The notes beneath the pieces are model-generated. The model was not told the origin of the DNA. It was given only the letters and a program-made list of their open reading frames with translations, and ran no database searches. DNA of 32,761 nt from Pseudomonadota bacterium (GTDB lineage: Bacteria; Pseudomonadota; Alphaproteobacteria; Rhizobiales; Xanthobacteraceae): NCBI GenBank assembly GCA_023422775.1, contig JAFAGM010000116.1, positions 1 to 32,761 of the forward strand, given 5' to 3'. Below, in pieces: positions 1 to 8,023 of this stretch. The position numbers were made by a program, and so were the translations under genes. The first letter of the stretch is position 1, and each line of letters starts with the position of its first letter.

Positions 1-67
1 GCGAGGCACCGCCAAGCCGGCCAACCACTCTCGTCCAGTCTTCATTTACAAGCGATTCGTGAGTCAT
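1..67 (-). CDS. IS4-type transposase, N-terminal fragment (runs off left edge)
   Basis: Reading the minus strand from the ATG at 67-65 gives 22 open codons to the window edge, beginning MTHESLVNED and continuing WTRVVGRLGGAS. The pattern W-x-x-V-V-x-R-L-G-G close to the N-terminus matches what I remember of IS4-family transposases common in bradyrhizobia. That is recognition from memory, and no catalytic residue lies inside the window. The start has only a weak GAG upstream and is immediately preceded by a 30-bp near-palindrome (70-99). The position is notable: in the usual dcw order the next gene after murD on this strand is ftsW, so an insertion sequence appears to lie between them. It could instead be an unrelated short ORF start; only sequence to the left can settle it. 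Confidence 0.5.
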   Translation of the reverse strand, partial: MTHESLVNEDWTRVVGRLGGAS

Positions 68-69
68 AT

Positions 70-99
70 CATGCTCGAATCACGAGTGATTCCAGCATG
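70..99. repeat. 30-bp near-perfect inverted repeat upstream of the transposase start
   Basis: Arms CATGCT-C-GAATCAC (70-83) and GTGATTC-C-AGCATG (86-99) flank a GA centre, with a single C/C mismatch per arm. The repeat begins 2 bp outside the putative transposase ATG (65-67), so a transcript entering from murD would fold it into a hairpin right at the ribosome binding region. In several insertion sequences such hairpins limit transposase translation from read-through RNA; here this is inference. Confidence 0.6.
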
Positions 100-158
100 C
101 AAGTCTAAACTTAACGCCTATGCGCCTGCGCGGGTGACGACAGCGGAGAGTGTGTCTC

Positions 159-1559
159 TCACACCACCGGCTTCACGCCAGGCAAAGCCGTCACGAGATC
201 CCTGAACTTCGTGCCGCGGATTTCGAAATTGCGGTACTGGTCGAACGAGGCGCAGGCCGGCGACAGCAGCACGACGGGATCGGCGAGGCCTGAGGCTTCC
301 GCATCACGCGCGGCGTTGGCAACGGCAACATCGAGCGTCTCCGAAATCTCGTGGGCTACGCGTTCGCCCAGCGTGCCGGAAAATTCCTGCGCCGCCTCAC
401 CGATCAGGTAGGCCTTGCGGATGCGCGGGAAGTATTCGGCGAGGCCCGCGATGCCGCCCTGCTTCGGCTTGCCGCCGGCGATCCAGAAGATATCGCCAAA
501 CGACGACAGCGCGTGCGCGGCAGCGTCGGCGTTGGTGCCCTTGGAGTCGTTGACGAACAGCACGTTGCCGCGGCGACCGACCTGCTCCATGCGGTGCGCG
601 AGGCCGGGAAAGCTGCGCAGGCCGCTTTGCAAAGTATCTGCCGGGATGCCCATCGCCAGCGCGCAGGCCGCAGCACACGCGGCGTTCTGCGCATTGTGCA
701 GGCCGCGCAGCGAGCCGATGCCGCCCAGCCTTGCGATCTCGCGGCGCGCGCCGCCGGAGGCCTGCACGATGGTTTCGCGCTCGACGTAGATTCCATCGGG
801 CAGCGGGTTCCTGACGGAGATCCGCACCACGCGCCTGCCGGCCTGATCGAGCCGGTCGGCGATGTTGCGGCACCAGCCGTCATCGACACCGACGATCGAG
901 GTTCCCTGCGGCTGCACGCCGGCGACCAGCCGCGCCTTGACGTCCGCATAGTGCTCCAGCGTGCCGTGGCGATCGATGTGGTCTTCGCTGACGTTGAGCA
1001 GAATGCCGACGGACGGATCGAGCGAAGGCGCGAGATCAATCTGGTACGACGACATCTCGACCACATGCACCCGCCCCATCCGCGGCGGCTCCAGCGACAG
1101 GATGGCGGTACCGATGTTGCCGCCCATCTGGGTGTCGTAGCCGGCGACCTTCGTGAGGTGCGCGATCAGCGCGGTCGTGGTCGACTTGCCGTTGGTGCCG
1201 GTGATGGCGACGAACGGCGCATCCGGGGCGTGACGCCGCCGCTCGCGGCAGAACAATTCGATATCGCCGATCACCTCGACGCCGGCCCGCTGCGCCATCA
1301 ATACCGACCAGTGCGGCGCCGGATGGGTGAGCGGCGCGCCGGGCGTCAGGATCAAGGCCGAGAAGTTCGCCCACGACACCGTGCGCAGATCGGCGGTAGT
1401 GAACCCGGCCTGCGCCGCCCTGGCGACATTCTCGGTGCTGTCGTCGCCGGCGATCACTTCCGCGCCACCCGCCTTCAGCGCGTGGCAGCTCGCAAGGCCA
1501 GAGCCGCCGAGGCCGAACACGGCGACCGTCTTGCCCGCGAAGGAAGTGACGGGGATCAT
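159..1559 (-). CDS. murD: UDP-N-acetylmuramoylalanine--D-glutamate ligase MurD
   Basis: Cytoplasmic Mur ligase that adds D-glutamate to UDP-MurNAc-L-alanine using ATP, the second step of stem-peptide assembly. The 466-residue chain is full length for the family. An N-terminal Rossmann-like segment (VAVFGLGGSG, about residues 13-22) binds the UDP-substrate, and the ATP loop GTNGKST is at 121-127. The central segment NVSEDHIDRHG and the C-terminal domain (SKGTNADAAAHAL, then SPACASFDQYRNFEIRG) follow in the usual order. It lies 148 bp downstream of mraY, separated by a palindromic repeat, and is the last dcw gene visible on this strand. The start at 1559 is the only ATG before the GxGxSG fold and has GGAAG just upstream. 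Confidence 0.97.
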   Translation of the reverse strand: MIPVTSFAGKTVAVFGLGGSGLASCHALKAGGAEVIAGDDSTENVARAAQAGFTTADLRTVSWANFSALILTPGAPLTHPAPHWSVLMAQRAGVEVIGDIELFCRERRRHAPDAPFVAITGTNGKSTTTALIAHLTKVAGYDTQMGGNIGTAILSLEPPRMGRVHVVEMSSYQIDLAPSLDPSVGILLNVSEDHIDRHGTLEHYADVKARLVAGVQPQGTSIVGVDDGWCRNIADRLDQAGRRVVRISVRNPLPDGIYVERETIVQASGGARREIARLGGIGSLRGLHNAQNAACAAACALAMGIPADTLQSGLRSFPGLAHRMEQVGRRGNVLFVNDSKGTNADAAAHALSSFGDIFWIAGGKPKQGGIAGLAEYFPRIRKAYLIGEAAQEFSGTLGERVAHEISETLDVAVANAARDAEASGLADPVVLLSPACASFDQYRNFEIRGTKFRDLVTALPGVKPVV

Positions 1560-1574
1560 GATGCTTCCACCGCC

Positions 1575-1686
1575 GTCATTCCGGAAATCGCGCAGCGATT
1601 ATCCGGAATCCCGATGTAACTAACCTCTGGATTCTCAGGTGCGCAATTGCGCACCATAGTTCGTGCTTCGCACGCCCCGGAATGAC
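1575..1686. repeat. Dispersed palindromic repeat, copy 1 (112 bp)
   Basis: Outer arms GTCATTCCGG (1575-1584) and CCGGAATGAC (1677-1686) are perfect inverted repeats. Inside lies the perfect 18-bp palindrome GGTGCGCAATTGCGCACC (1638-1655), followed by a TAGTTCG box. The same organisation recurs at 15181-15281. It sits between mraY and murD, so the dcw transcript would contain a long cruciform-like structure here. Such REP-like elements are typically scattered between genes in rhizobial genomes. Confidence 0.85.
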
Positions 1687-1707
1687 GATGGAGGGACATC
1701 AAACTGA

Positions 1708-2814
1708 TCACCGCAGCTTCAGCGTGGAGAGGCCGGCGAGCGCCAGCATCACCGAGATGATCCAGAACCGGATCACGATCTGCGGCTCGGTCCAGCCCTT
1801 CTGCTCGAAATGATGATGCAGCGGCGCCATCCGGAACACGCGTTTTCCGGTCAGCTTGAACGAAGCCACCTGCACGATGACGGAGACGGCTTCCAGCACG
1901 AACAGGCCGCCGATCACGGCGAGCACGATTTCATGCTTCACCGCCACCGCCGTCGCGCCCAGCATGCCGCCGAGCGCGAGCGAGCCGGTGTCGCCCATGA
2001 AGATCGAGGCCGGCGGCGCATTGAACCAGAGGAATCCCAGGCCCGCGCCGAGCACCGCGCCGCACAGCACGGCGAGTTCGCCGGTGCCGGCGACATACCG
2101 GATCTGCAGATAGTCGGAGAAGACAGCGTTACCGGTCAGGTACGAAATCATGCCGAAGCTCGCGGCTGCGATCATGACCGGCACGATCGCAAGCCCGTCG
2201 AGGCCGTCGGTCAGGTTCACCGCGTTGCCGGCGCCGACGATCACGAACGCGCCGAAGATCACGAAGAACCAGCCGAAATTGAACACCATGTCCTTCAGGA
2301 ACGGAATCGCCAGCGACGTCGATGTGGCGTCGCGGCCGAGCCGGACCAGCGCGTAGCAGGCGGCAAGCGCAATGACGGCTTCGATCGCCAGCCGAAGCTT
2401 GCCGGCGAAGCCGCCATGGGTCTGCTTCGTCACCTTCAGGTAATCGTCGTAGAATCCGACGAAGCCGAAGCCGAGCGTCACGGCGAGCACGATCCAGACA
2501 TAGGGATTGAGCGGATTGGCCCAGAGCAGCGTCGAAACCACGAGGCCCGACAGGATCATCAGGCCGCCCATCGTCGGCGTGCCTTTCTTGGTGATCAGAT
2601 GCGATTGCGGGCCGTCGGTGCGGATCGGCTGGCCCTTGCCCTGCCGAAGCCGCAAATGGTCGATGATCCAGGGTCCGAACAGGAACACGAACAGCGCGCC
2701 CGTCACCATCGCGCCGCCGGTGCGGAAGGTGATGTAGCGAAACACATTGAACAAGCCGCGGAAGACGCCAAAACCGGGAACGGTGTTGGAAAGCTCGATC
2801 AGCCAGTAAAACAT
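1708..2814 (-). CDS. mraY: Phospho-N-acetylmuramoyl-pentapeptide-transferase MraY
   Basis: Integral membrane enzyme that transfers phospho-MurNAc-pentapeptide from UDP to undecaprenyl phosphate, making lipid I on the inner face of the cytoplasmic membrane. The 368 residues show about ten hydrophobic segments and the family signatures: TKKGTPTMGG near residue 75, GFYDDYLKV (the conserved Asp pair) near 120, GNAVNLTDGLDGLA near 197, NAPPASIFMGDTGSLALGG near 265, and the MAPLHHHFE histidine motif near 330. It is flanked by murF (179-bp gap) and murD in the standard dcw order. Confidence 0.97.
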   Translation of the reverse strand: MFYWLIELSNTVPGFGVFRGLFNVFRYITFRTGGAMVTGALFVFLFGPWIIDHLRLRQGKGQPIRTDGPQSHLITKKGTPTMGGLMILSGLVVSTLLWANPLNPYVWIVLAVTLGFGFVGFYDDYLKVTKQTHGGFAGKLRLAIEAVIALAACYALVRLGRDATSTSLAIPFLKDMVFNFGWFFVIFGAFVIVGAGNAVNLTDGLDGLAIVPVMIAAASFGMISYLTGNAVFSDYLQIRYVAGTGELAVLCGAVLGAGLGFLWFNAPPASIFMGDTGSLALGGMLGATAVAVKHEIVLAVIGGLFVLEAVSVIVQVASFKLTGKRVFRMAPLHHHFEQKGWTEPQIVIRFWIISVMLALAGLSTLKLR

Positions 2815-2993
2815 TCGGTAGGCCCTATCACGCGGCTTGGTTGCGCCGTCCTTGGCGGGAAGCGTTCCGGAAAAATCTTCCGTTCCGGGAACGCCTTGAT
2901 AATCGTTTTCATCCTCAAACCAAGCAAATCCTGGTCATCGACGGGGATTGACGAATCGCGGTGCGAAAACAACGGGTCGGCAGCTTCGCCAGT

Positions 2994-4376
2994 TTACGCC
3001 TTTGCCTGCAAGGCGGCCAGCAACCTCGGCACAAACTTGTTGACCCAGAACATTTTTTTGCTGCCCTTGACGACCACGACGTCCCCGCCCCTGAGCAAGG
3101 CCGCGATTTCCTGTGGATCGAGCGTGGCGGGGTCCTCGTGCCAGCCGAGCGCCCGCTCCGCCGGCAGGAGGTCATAGAGATGGCGCATCAGCGGGCCGAC
3201 GCAGTAGACGCCATCGATGCCGGGCAGGTCGCCGGCGAGCCTGGTGTGATAGGCGGGCGCGTCGTCGCCCAGTTCCAGCATGTCGCCGAGAATGGCGATG
3301 CGCCGGCCGGCCTTCACCGGCCGCGCCTTCAAACTGCCGAGCGCCGCGACCATGCTGGCCGGGTTGCCGTTGAAGCTGTCGTCGATCACAGTGACGCCGC
3401 GGGCCGCCTGCTCGACGCCGCGTCCCGTCATGATGCCGACATGGCCGAGTTCCCTGGCCAGCGCCGCAGCATCGAGATTGGCGGCATGTATCGAGGCCAG
3501 CGCCGCCAATGCATTCTGCAGCCGGTGCGGCGCGCCTGGGGTCAGGCCGAACGCGATCTGGTTGCCGTTCACATCGGCGGCGACGTCCCAGCTCTCGCCT
3601 TGGGGAACATGCCTCAGTTCCCGCACCTCGGCACCGTCGCCGAAGCGGATGATCCTGCCGTTCCATTCCGGCGCCTGGACATCCGTCGGCAACACCAGCG
3701 CGCCCTCCTTCGGCAGCCCCTGCGCGATGCTTATCTTCTCGCGGCGGATCGCTTCCAGGCTGCCGAGCTTTTCCAGGTGCACCGGCTGCACGTTGACCAC
3801 CAGTGCTACCGTCGGCCTGGTCAATTCGCTCAGCCGCGCGATTTCACCGGTCTGGTTCATGCCCATCTCGACCACCCACACGCTCGCGCCGGGGCCGGCA
3901 TTGCACAGCGTCAGCGGCACGCCCCAGAAATTGTTGAAGCTGCTGGGGCTCGCATAGGCGTTGGGGTAGGCGGCGAGGAATTCCTTGGTGCTGGTCTTGC
4001 CGGCGCTGCCGGTCAGGCCGATCACGGGACCATCGAAGCGCGCGCGCGCGGCACGCGCGAGCCGCCACAGCCCGTCGATCAGCGTGTCCTTCACCACCAA
4101 TTGCGGAACGCCGACGCCTGCGATGCGATGCGGGACGATCATCGCCATCGCGCCGGCGGCCTGCGCCTTGTCGGCGAATTCCCAGCCGTCGCGCGCGCTG
4201 GCGAAACTGGAGACGAAGCCGCCGCTCGGCGTACCGCTCAGCGCCACGAACAGGCATCCCGGTTTCACCAGGCGGCTGTCCTGCGTGACGAAATCGACCG
4301 GCGTATCAGGATACTCTCCCGCAAGACCGAGCGCGCACGCGACTTCGGCAATCGTCCACAATGGCGCAGCCCTCAT
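2994..4376 (-). CDS. murF: UDP-MurNAc-tripeptide--D-alanyl-D-alanine ligase MurF
   Basis: Cytoplasmic ATP-dependent ligase that adds D-Ala-D-Ala to UDP-MurNAc-tripeptide, completing the pentapeptide precursor. The 460-residue chain has the N-terminal DSR..KPGCLFVALSG segment (about 33-48), the ATP loop GSAGKTST at 123-130, NFWGVPLTLCN, the EMGMNQTGEI motif and a C-terminal ligase domain with DDSFNGNPASM and LGDMLELG. Its ATG overlaps the murE stop codon (ATGA at 4373-4376), implying translational coupling. A 179-bp gap, in which I see no gene or clear signal, separates it from mraY. Confidence 0.97.
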   Translation of the reverse strand: MRAAPLWTIAEVACALGLAGEYPDTPVDFVTQDSRLVKPGCLFVALSGTPSGGFVSSFASARDGWEFADKAQAAGAMAMIVPHRIAGVGVPQLVVKDTLIDGLWRLARAARARFDGPVIGLTGSAGKTSTKEFLAAYPNAYASPSSFNNFWGVPLTLCNAGPGASVWVVEMGMNQTGEIARLSELTRPTVALVVNVQPVHLEKLGSLEAIRREKISIAQGLPKEGALVLPTDVQAPEWNGRIIRFGDGAEVRELRHVPQGESWDVAADVNGNQIAFGLTPGAPHRLQNALAALASIHAANLDAAALARELGHVGIMTGRGVEQAARGVTVIDDSFNGNPASMVAALGSLKARPVKAGRRIAILGDMLELGDDAPAYHTRLAGDLPGIDGVYCVGPLMRHLYDLLPAERALGWHEDPATLDPQEIAALLRGGDVVVVKGSKKMFWVNKFVPRLLAALQAKA

Positions 4377-5833
4377 GCCACCCTCGCTGCCAGCGCGGCC
4401 GCAACCGCCTCGTGATCGCTGAACGGCAGAACCTTCTCGCCGATGATCTGCCCGGTCTCGTGCCCCTTGCCGGCGATCAGCAGCACATCGCCCGGCTGCA
4501 GCGCCGATATCCCGGTGCGTATCGCCTCGGTGCGATCGCCGATATCAGTCGCGTTCTTCGCCGCGGCGAGAATCGCCGCGCGGATGGCTTCGGGATTCTC
4601 GCTGCGCGGGTTGTCGTCGGTGACGATGACGTGGTCGGCATTGTCGGCGGCGATGGCGCCCATCAACGGCCGCTTGCCGGCGTCGCGGTCGCCGCCGGCG
4701 CCGAAGATGACGACGAGCCTGCGTTTGGCGTAAGGCCGCAGCGCCTGCAGCGCCTTTGCCAGCGCGTCCGGCTTGTGCGCGTAGTCGACGAAGATCGGCG
4801 CGCCGTTATGCTCGCCGACCCGTTCCAGCCGGCCCCTGGCGCCTTCGAGATGTTCGAGCGCGGCAAACACCGCGGCCGGCTCGCTGCCGGTGCCGATCGC
4901 GAGTCCTGCGGCGACCAGCGCGTTCTCGATCTGGAATTCGCCGACCAGCGGCAGCTTCACCGCGTATTTGCGCCCGCGATGCTCGAGCGACAGTTTCTGT
5001 GCAAATCCGTCGACAGAGGCTTCGAGCAGGCGAATGCCCTCGCCTGCGCCATCCGCGTTGCGGCCGACGGCGATGATCCGCAATTCCCGCACCTGCGCCG
5101 CCTCGATCACCTGCGGCGAGCAGTCGTGATCGGCCGCGATCACCGCCGCGCCGCCGGGCGCTACGAGATCGCGGAACAGCCGCAACTTGGCGGCGAGATA
5201 ATGCGCCACGTCGGGATGGTAATCCATGTGGTCGCGCGAAAGGTTGGTGAAGCCGCCGGCTGCGACGCGCACGCCGTCGAGCCTGAACTGGTCGAGGCCG
5301 TGCGAGGAGGCCTCGAAGGCCAGATGCGTGACGCCATCGCCTGCGATCTCGTCGAGCTGCCGGTGCAGCGCGATCGGATCCGGCGTCGTCAGCGAGCCGT
5401 AGACCGTGCGCTTCGGCGAAACCAGCCCGATGGTGCCGATGCTGGCGGAGACATGACCGAGCCGTTCCCAGATCTGGCGCGTGAACGCCGCGACCGACGT
5501 CTTGCCGCTGGTGCCGGTCACGGCCGCAATCGTTGCAGGTTGCCGCGGTGAGAAGCGCGCCGCCGCCCGCGCCAGCGCAAGGCGCGGGTTGGCCGTCACG
5601 ACAAAGGGCACGCGGGCATCGCCTGTCGGCGCACGATCACTTGCCACCGCAACGGCGCCTGCCGCGATCGCCGCATCGATGAAACGCAAACCGTCGGTCT
5701 TGCTGCCTGCCAGCGCGAAGAACAGGTCGCCCGGCTTGACGGCGCGGCTGTCGACCGCAAGGCCGCGCACTTCGACAGCTTCCGCGCGCGGTTCGATCGC
5801 AGCGTCATCGCTGAAGAGGTCGCGAAGTTTCAT
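4373..5833 (-). CDS. murE: UDP-MurNAc-L-alanyl-D-glutamate--2,6-diaminopimelate ligase MurE
   Basis: Cytoplasmic Mur ligase that adds the third stem-peptide residue. The DNPR motif at 407-410 is the hallmark of meso-diaminopimelate specificity, as expected for a Gram-negative. Other signatures in the 486 residues are DSRAVKPGDLFFA (28-40), the ATP loop GTSGKTS at 107-113, EASSHGL near 175, NLSRDHMDYH near 198 and GKGHETGQ near the C-terminus. It ends in a 4-bp overlap with murF and starts 46 bp after the ftsI stop, with GGAAGA upstream of the ATG. Confidence 0.97.
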   Translation of the reverse strand: MKLRDLFSDDAAIEPRAEAVEVRGLAVDSRAVKPGDLFFALAGSKTDGLRFIDAAIAAGAVAVASDRAPTGDARVPFVVTANPRLALARAAARFSPRQPATIAAVTGTSGKTSVAAFTRQIWERLGHVSASIGTIGLVSPKRTVYGSLTTPDPIALHRQLDEIAGDGVTHLAFEASSHGLDQFRLDGVRVAAGGFTNLSRDHMDYHPDVAHYLAAKLRLFRDLVAPGGAAVIAADHDCSPQVIEAAQVRELRIIAVGRNADGAGEGIRLLEASVDGFAQKLSLEHRGRKYAVKLPLVGEFQIENALVAAGLAIGTGSEPAAVFAALEHLEGARGRLERVGEHNGAPIFVDYAHKPDALAKALQALRPYAKRRLVVIFGAGGDRDAGKRPLMGAIAADNADHVIVTDDNPRSENPEAIRAAILAAAKNATDIGDRTEAIRTGISALQPGDVLLIAGKGHETGQIIGEKVLPFSDHEAVAAALAARVA

Positions 5834-5879
5834 GTTCTTCCAGTCCGGGCCCGCGCAGCTCGGCGCGGGTATCTACGCC

Positions 5880-7631
5880 TTACTGGGTTGTCCTCGATGC
5901 CGCAAGAATAAGGCGCTCGGACGGCGGCAGGTCGAAACGCGGCTCGATGCCCAGCAGCGGTCCGATGCGGGCAATGACCTTCCCGCCGGTCGGCACCGCG
6001 TTCCAGCCGGAGGTGATGAAGCCGTGGGTTTCCGGCAGCGCCTTCGGTTCATCCAGCATCACCAGCAGCTGGTACTGCGGATTGTCGGCCGGAAGGATGG
6101 CGGTGAACGAATTCAGCACCTGCTTCTTGGAATAGCGCCCGTTGACCACCTTTTCCGAAGTGCCGGTCTTGCCGCCGATGTAGTACCCTTTCACGTCGGC
6201 CTTCTTGGCGGTTCCGATCTCGGCGTTCAGCCGCATCAAATAGCGCATCTTGTCGGAGGTTTCGGTCCGGAGCACTTTTTTGGCGATGGCCCTTGCCTCC
6301 TCTTCCGACCGCTTGAGAAACGTCGGTGGAATCAGAAGGCCGCCGTTGATGCAGGCGTTGATGCCCATCACCGCCTGCAGCGGCGCCACCGCGATGCCGT
6401 GGCCGAAGGACGCCGTGATGGTGTTGAGTTCGGTCCAGCGCTTCGGCACGATCGGCGACGCGCTCTCAGGCAGTTCGGTGCGCAGCCGGTCCATCTGGCC
6501 GAGCTTCTTCAGGAATGCCTTGTGCGCGTCGACGCCCTGCGCCAGCGCGATCTTGGCGGCGCCGACGTTGGAGGAGAAGGTGAACACTTCCGCCAGCGTG
6601 ATCGGGCGTCCGACAGGGTGGGTGTCGTGGATGGTGAACTTGCCGAACTTCAGCGCGCCGCGCCCGTCATAGAGCGTGTTGAGGTTGGCCTTGCCGGAAT
6701 CCAGCGCCATCGCCAGCGTCAGCGCCTTGAAGGTCGAGCCCATCTCGAACACGCCGGTGGTCAGGCGGTTGATGCGGTCGGGATCGTGCGCCTCCTTCGG
6801 ATTGTTCGGATCGAAATCCGGCAGCGACACCAGCGCCACGATCTCGCCGGTCCTGACGTTGGAAACGAGGCCCGACGCGGCCTTGGCCTTGTACTTCTCT
6901 TTCGCCTTCAGGAGTTCATCGCGCAGCGCGTGCTCGACGCGCAGGTCGATCGACAGCTCCACCGGCTTCTGCAGCCGGTCGGTGGCGAAGCCCGCGCGGT
7001 GCAGATCGGCCAGACCGTTGTTGTCCAGCCATTTCTCCATCCCGGCGATGCCTTGATTATCGATATTGACGAGCCCGATCAGGTGCGCGACCGAGGCGCC
7101 GGTCGGGTAGACGCGCTTGTTCTCGCGCAGGAAGCCGATGCCGGGAATGCCGAGCTTGTGGATGTTCTGCTGCTGCTTCGGCGTGATCTCGCGCTTCAGC
7201 CAGACAAAGCCCTTGCGCGACGACAGCCGCGTGCGCGCCTCCGCTTCGTCGAGGTCCGGCAGCGCCGCGGTGAGGAGTTCGATCGCCTCGTCCTTGTCGA
7301 TGATGCGCCGCGGTTCGCCGAACAGGCTCGGACTCTTGACGTCGGTGGCGAGCACCGTGCCGTTCCGGTCGACGATATCGGGCCGCGCGGTCGCGATCGC
7401 ATCCTGCGAGGCGGTGCGGCGCGCGCCGTGGCTGTCGGCGTCGATGGCGAACATCACCAGGCGTCCGGCCAGCACGGCATAGACGACGGCGAACGCCAGG
7501 ATCGCAAGCCCCACCCGCGCCCGCGCCTTCTCGGCGCGATCGACGTTGCGCCCGTACAGCAGGCTGCGGATCAGCCGCTGCCGCCACGGCTCCGCGGGCC
7601 TCCCGGTGGTCACGCGTTCCCGGCCGGTCAT
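5880..7631 (-). CDS. ftsI: Septal peptidoglycan transpeptidase FtsI (PBP3)
   Basis: Class B penicillin-binding protein that cross-links peptidoglycan at the division septum. A cytoplasmic N-terminus of about 40 residues precedes one membrane anchor (about 41-63). A dimerisation domain follows, and then the transpeptidase domain with all three active-site motifs: STFK (Ser299, Lys302), SSN (353-355) and KTG (488-490). At 583 residues it is full length. The start overlaps the ftsL stop by 4 bp (ATGA, 7628-7631), so the two are probably translationally coupled. It works with FtsW, whose gene is not in the window. Confidence 0.96.
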   Translation of the reverse strand: MTGRERVTTGRPAEPWRQRLIRSLLYGRNVDRAEKARARVGLAILAFAVVYAVLAGRLVMFAIDADSHGARRTASQDAIATARPDIVDRNGTVLATDVKSPSLFGEPRRIIDKDEAIELLTAALPDLDEAEARTRLSSRKGFVWLKREITPKQQQNIHKLGIPGIGFLRENKRVYPTGASVAHLIGLVNIDNQGIAGMEKWLDNNGLADLHRAGFATDRLQKPVELSIDLRVEHALRDELLKAKEKYKAKAASGLVSNVRTGEIVALVSLPDFDPNNPKEAHDPDRINRLTTGVFEMGSTFKALTLAMALDSGKANLNTLYDGRGALKFGKFTIHDTHPVGRPITLAEVFTFSSNVGAAKIALAQGVDAHKAFLKKLGQMDRLRTELPESASPIVPKRWTELNTITASFGHGIAVAPLQAVMGINACINGGLLIPPTFLKRSEEEARAIAKKVLRTETSDKMRYLMRLNAEIGTAKKADVKGYYIGGKTGTSEKVVNGRYSKKQVLNSFTAILPADNPQYQLLVMLDEPKALPETHGFITSGWNAVPTGGKVIARIGPLLGIEPRFDLPPSERLILAASRTTQ

Positions 7632-8020
7632 CGCTGATCTCCCGGCGCCGGCACGGAACCCGTCACGGACGGCGCTTCCGCGGCCGCCTCGATGGTGTCG
7701 ATCATGGATCCGATCGGGTCGGCGGCCCCCGGCCTTGCAAAACTCGGCGGCCGTTCCGGCAGGTTCTTCAACTGGTCATATTGCGTGGCGTTCAGCGGCT
7801 TCAGCGCGAGATGGCGTTCGGCGAGGCCCTGCAGCCGCAGCGGCGCATCGAGCTTGGCCCATTCCGCGCGCAGCGTCGCGATGGCGTCGCGCTGCTCGCG
7901 GATCTCGGCGTTGAGCCGCAGCACGCGCTCGACCCGCGCCGTCGATTCCATCTTGATGCGGTAGACATAGGCGGCCGCGAAGATCAGCGCGCCGATGACG
8001 AGGAGATGGATGAGCCGCAT
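7628..8020 (-). CDS. ftsL: Cell division protein FtsL
   Basis: Small bitopic membrane protein of the divisome that links FtsB/FtsQ to FtsWI. The 130 residues begin with a single transmembrane helix right at the N-terminus (about 4-20, LIHLLVIGALIFAAAYVY). A heptad-like periplasmic coiled coil follows (about 25-60, ARVERVLRLNAEIREQRDAI). The C-terminal part, after about residue 85, is Pro/Ala-rich and probably unstructured. The identification rests on this architecture plus position between rsmH (3-bp gap) and ftsI (4-bp overlap), because FtsL sequences diverge strongly. Confidence 0.9.
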   Translation of the reverse strand: MRLIHLLVIGALIFAAAYVYRIKMESTARVERVLRLNAEIREQRDAIATLRAEWAKLDAPLRLQGLAERHLALKPLNATQYDQLKNLPERPPSFARPGAADPIGSMIDTIEAAAEAPSVTGSVPAPGDQR

Positions 8021-8023
8021 GGT

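Noticed and set aside
5481..7637. 718-codon plus-strand open frame opposite ftsI and murE
   Set aside because: GC-rich antisense shadow; ftsI on the other strand has SxxK, SSN and KTG motifs.
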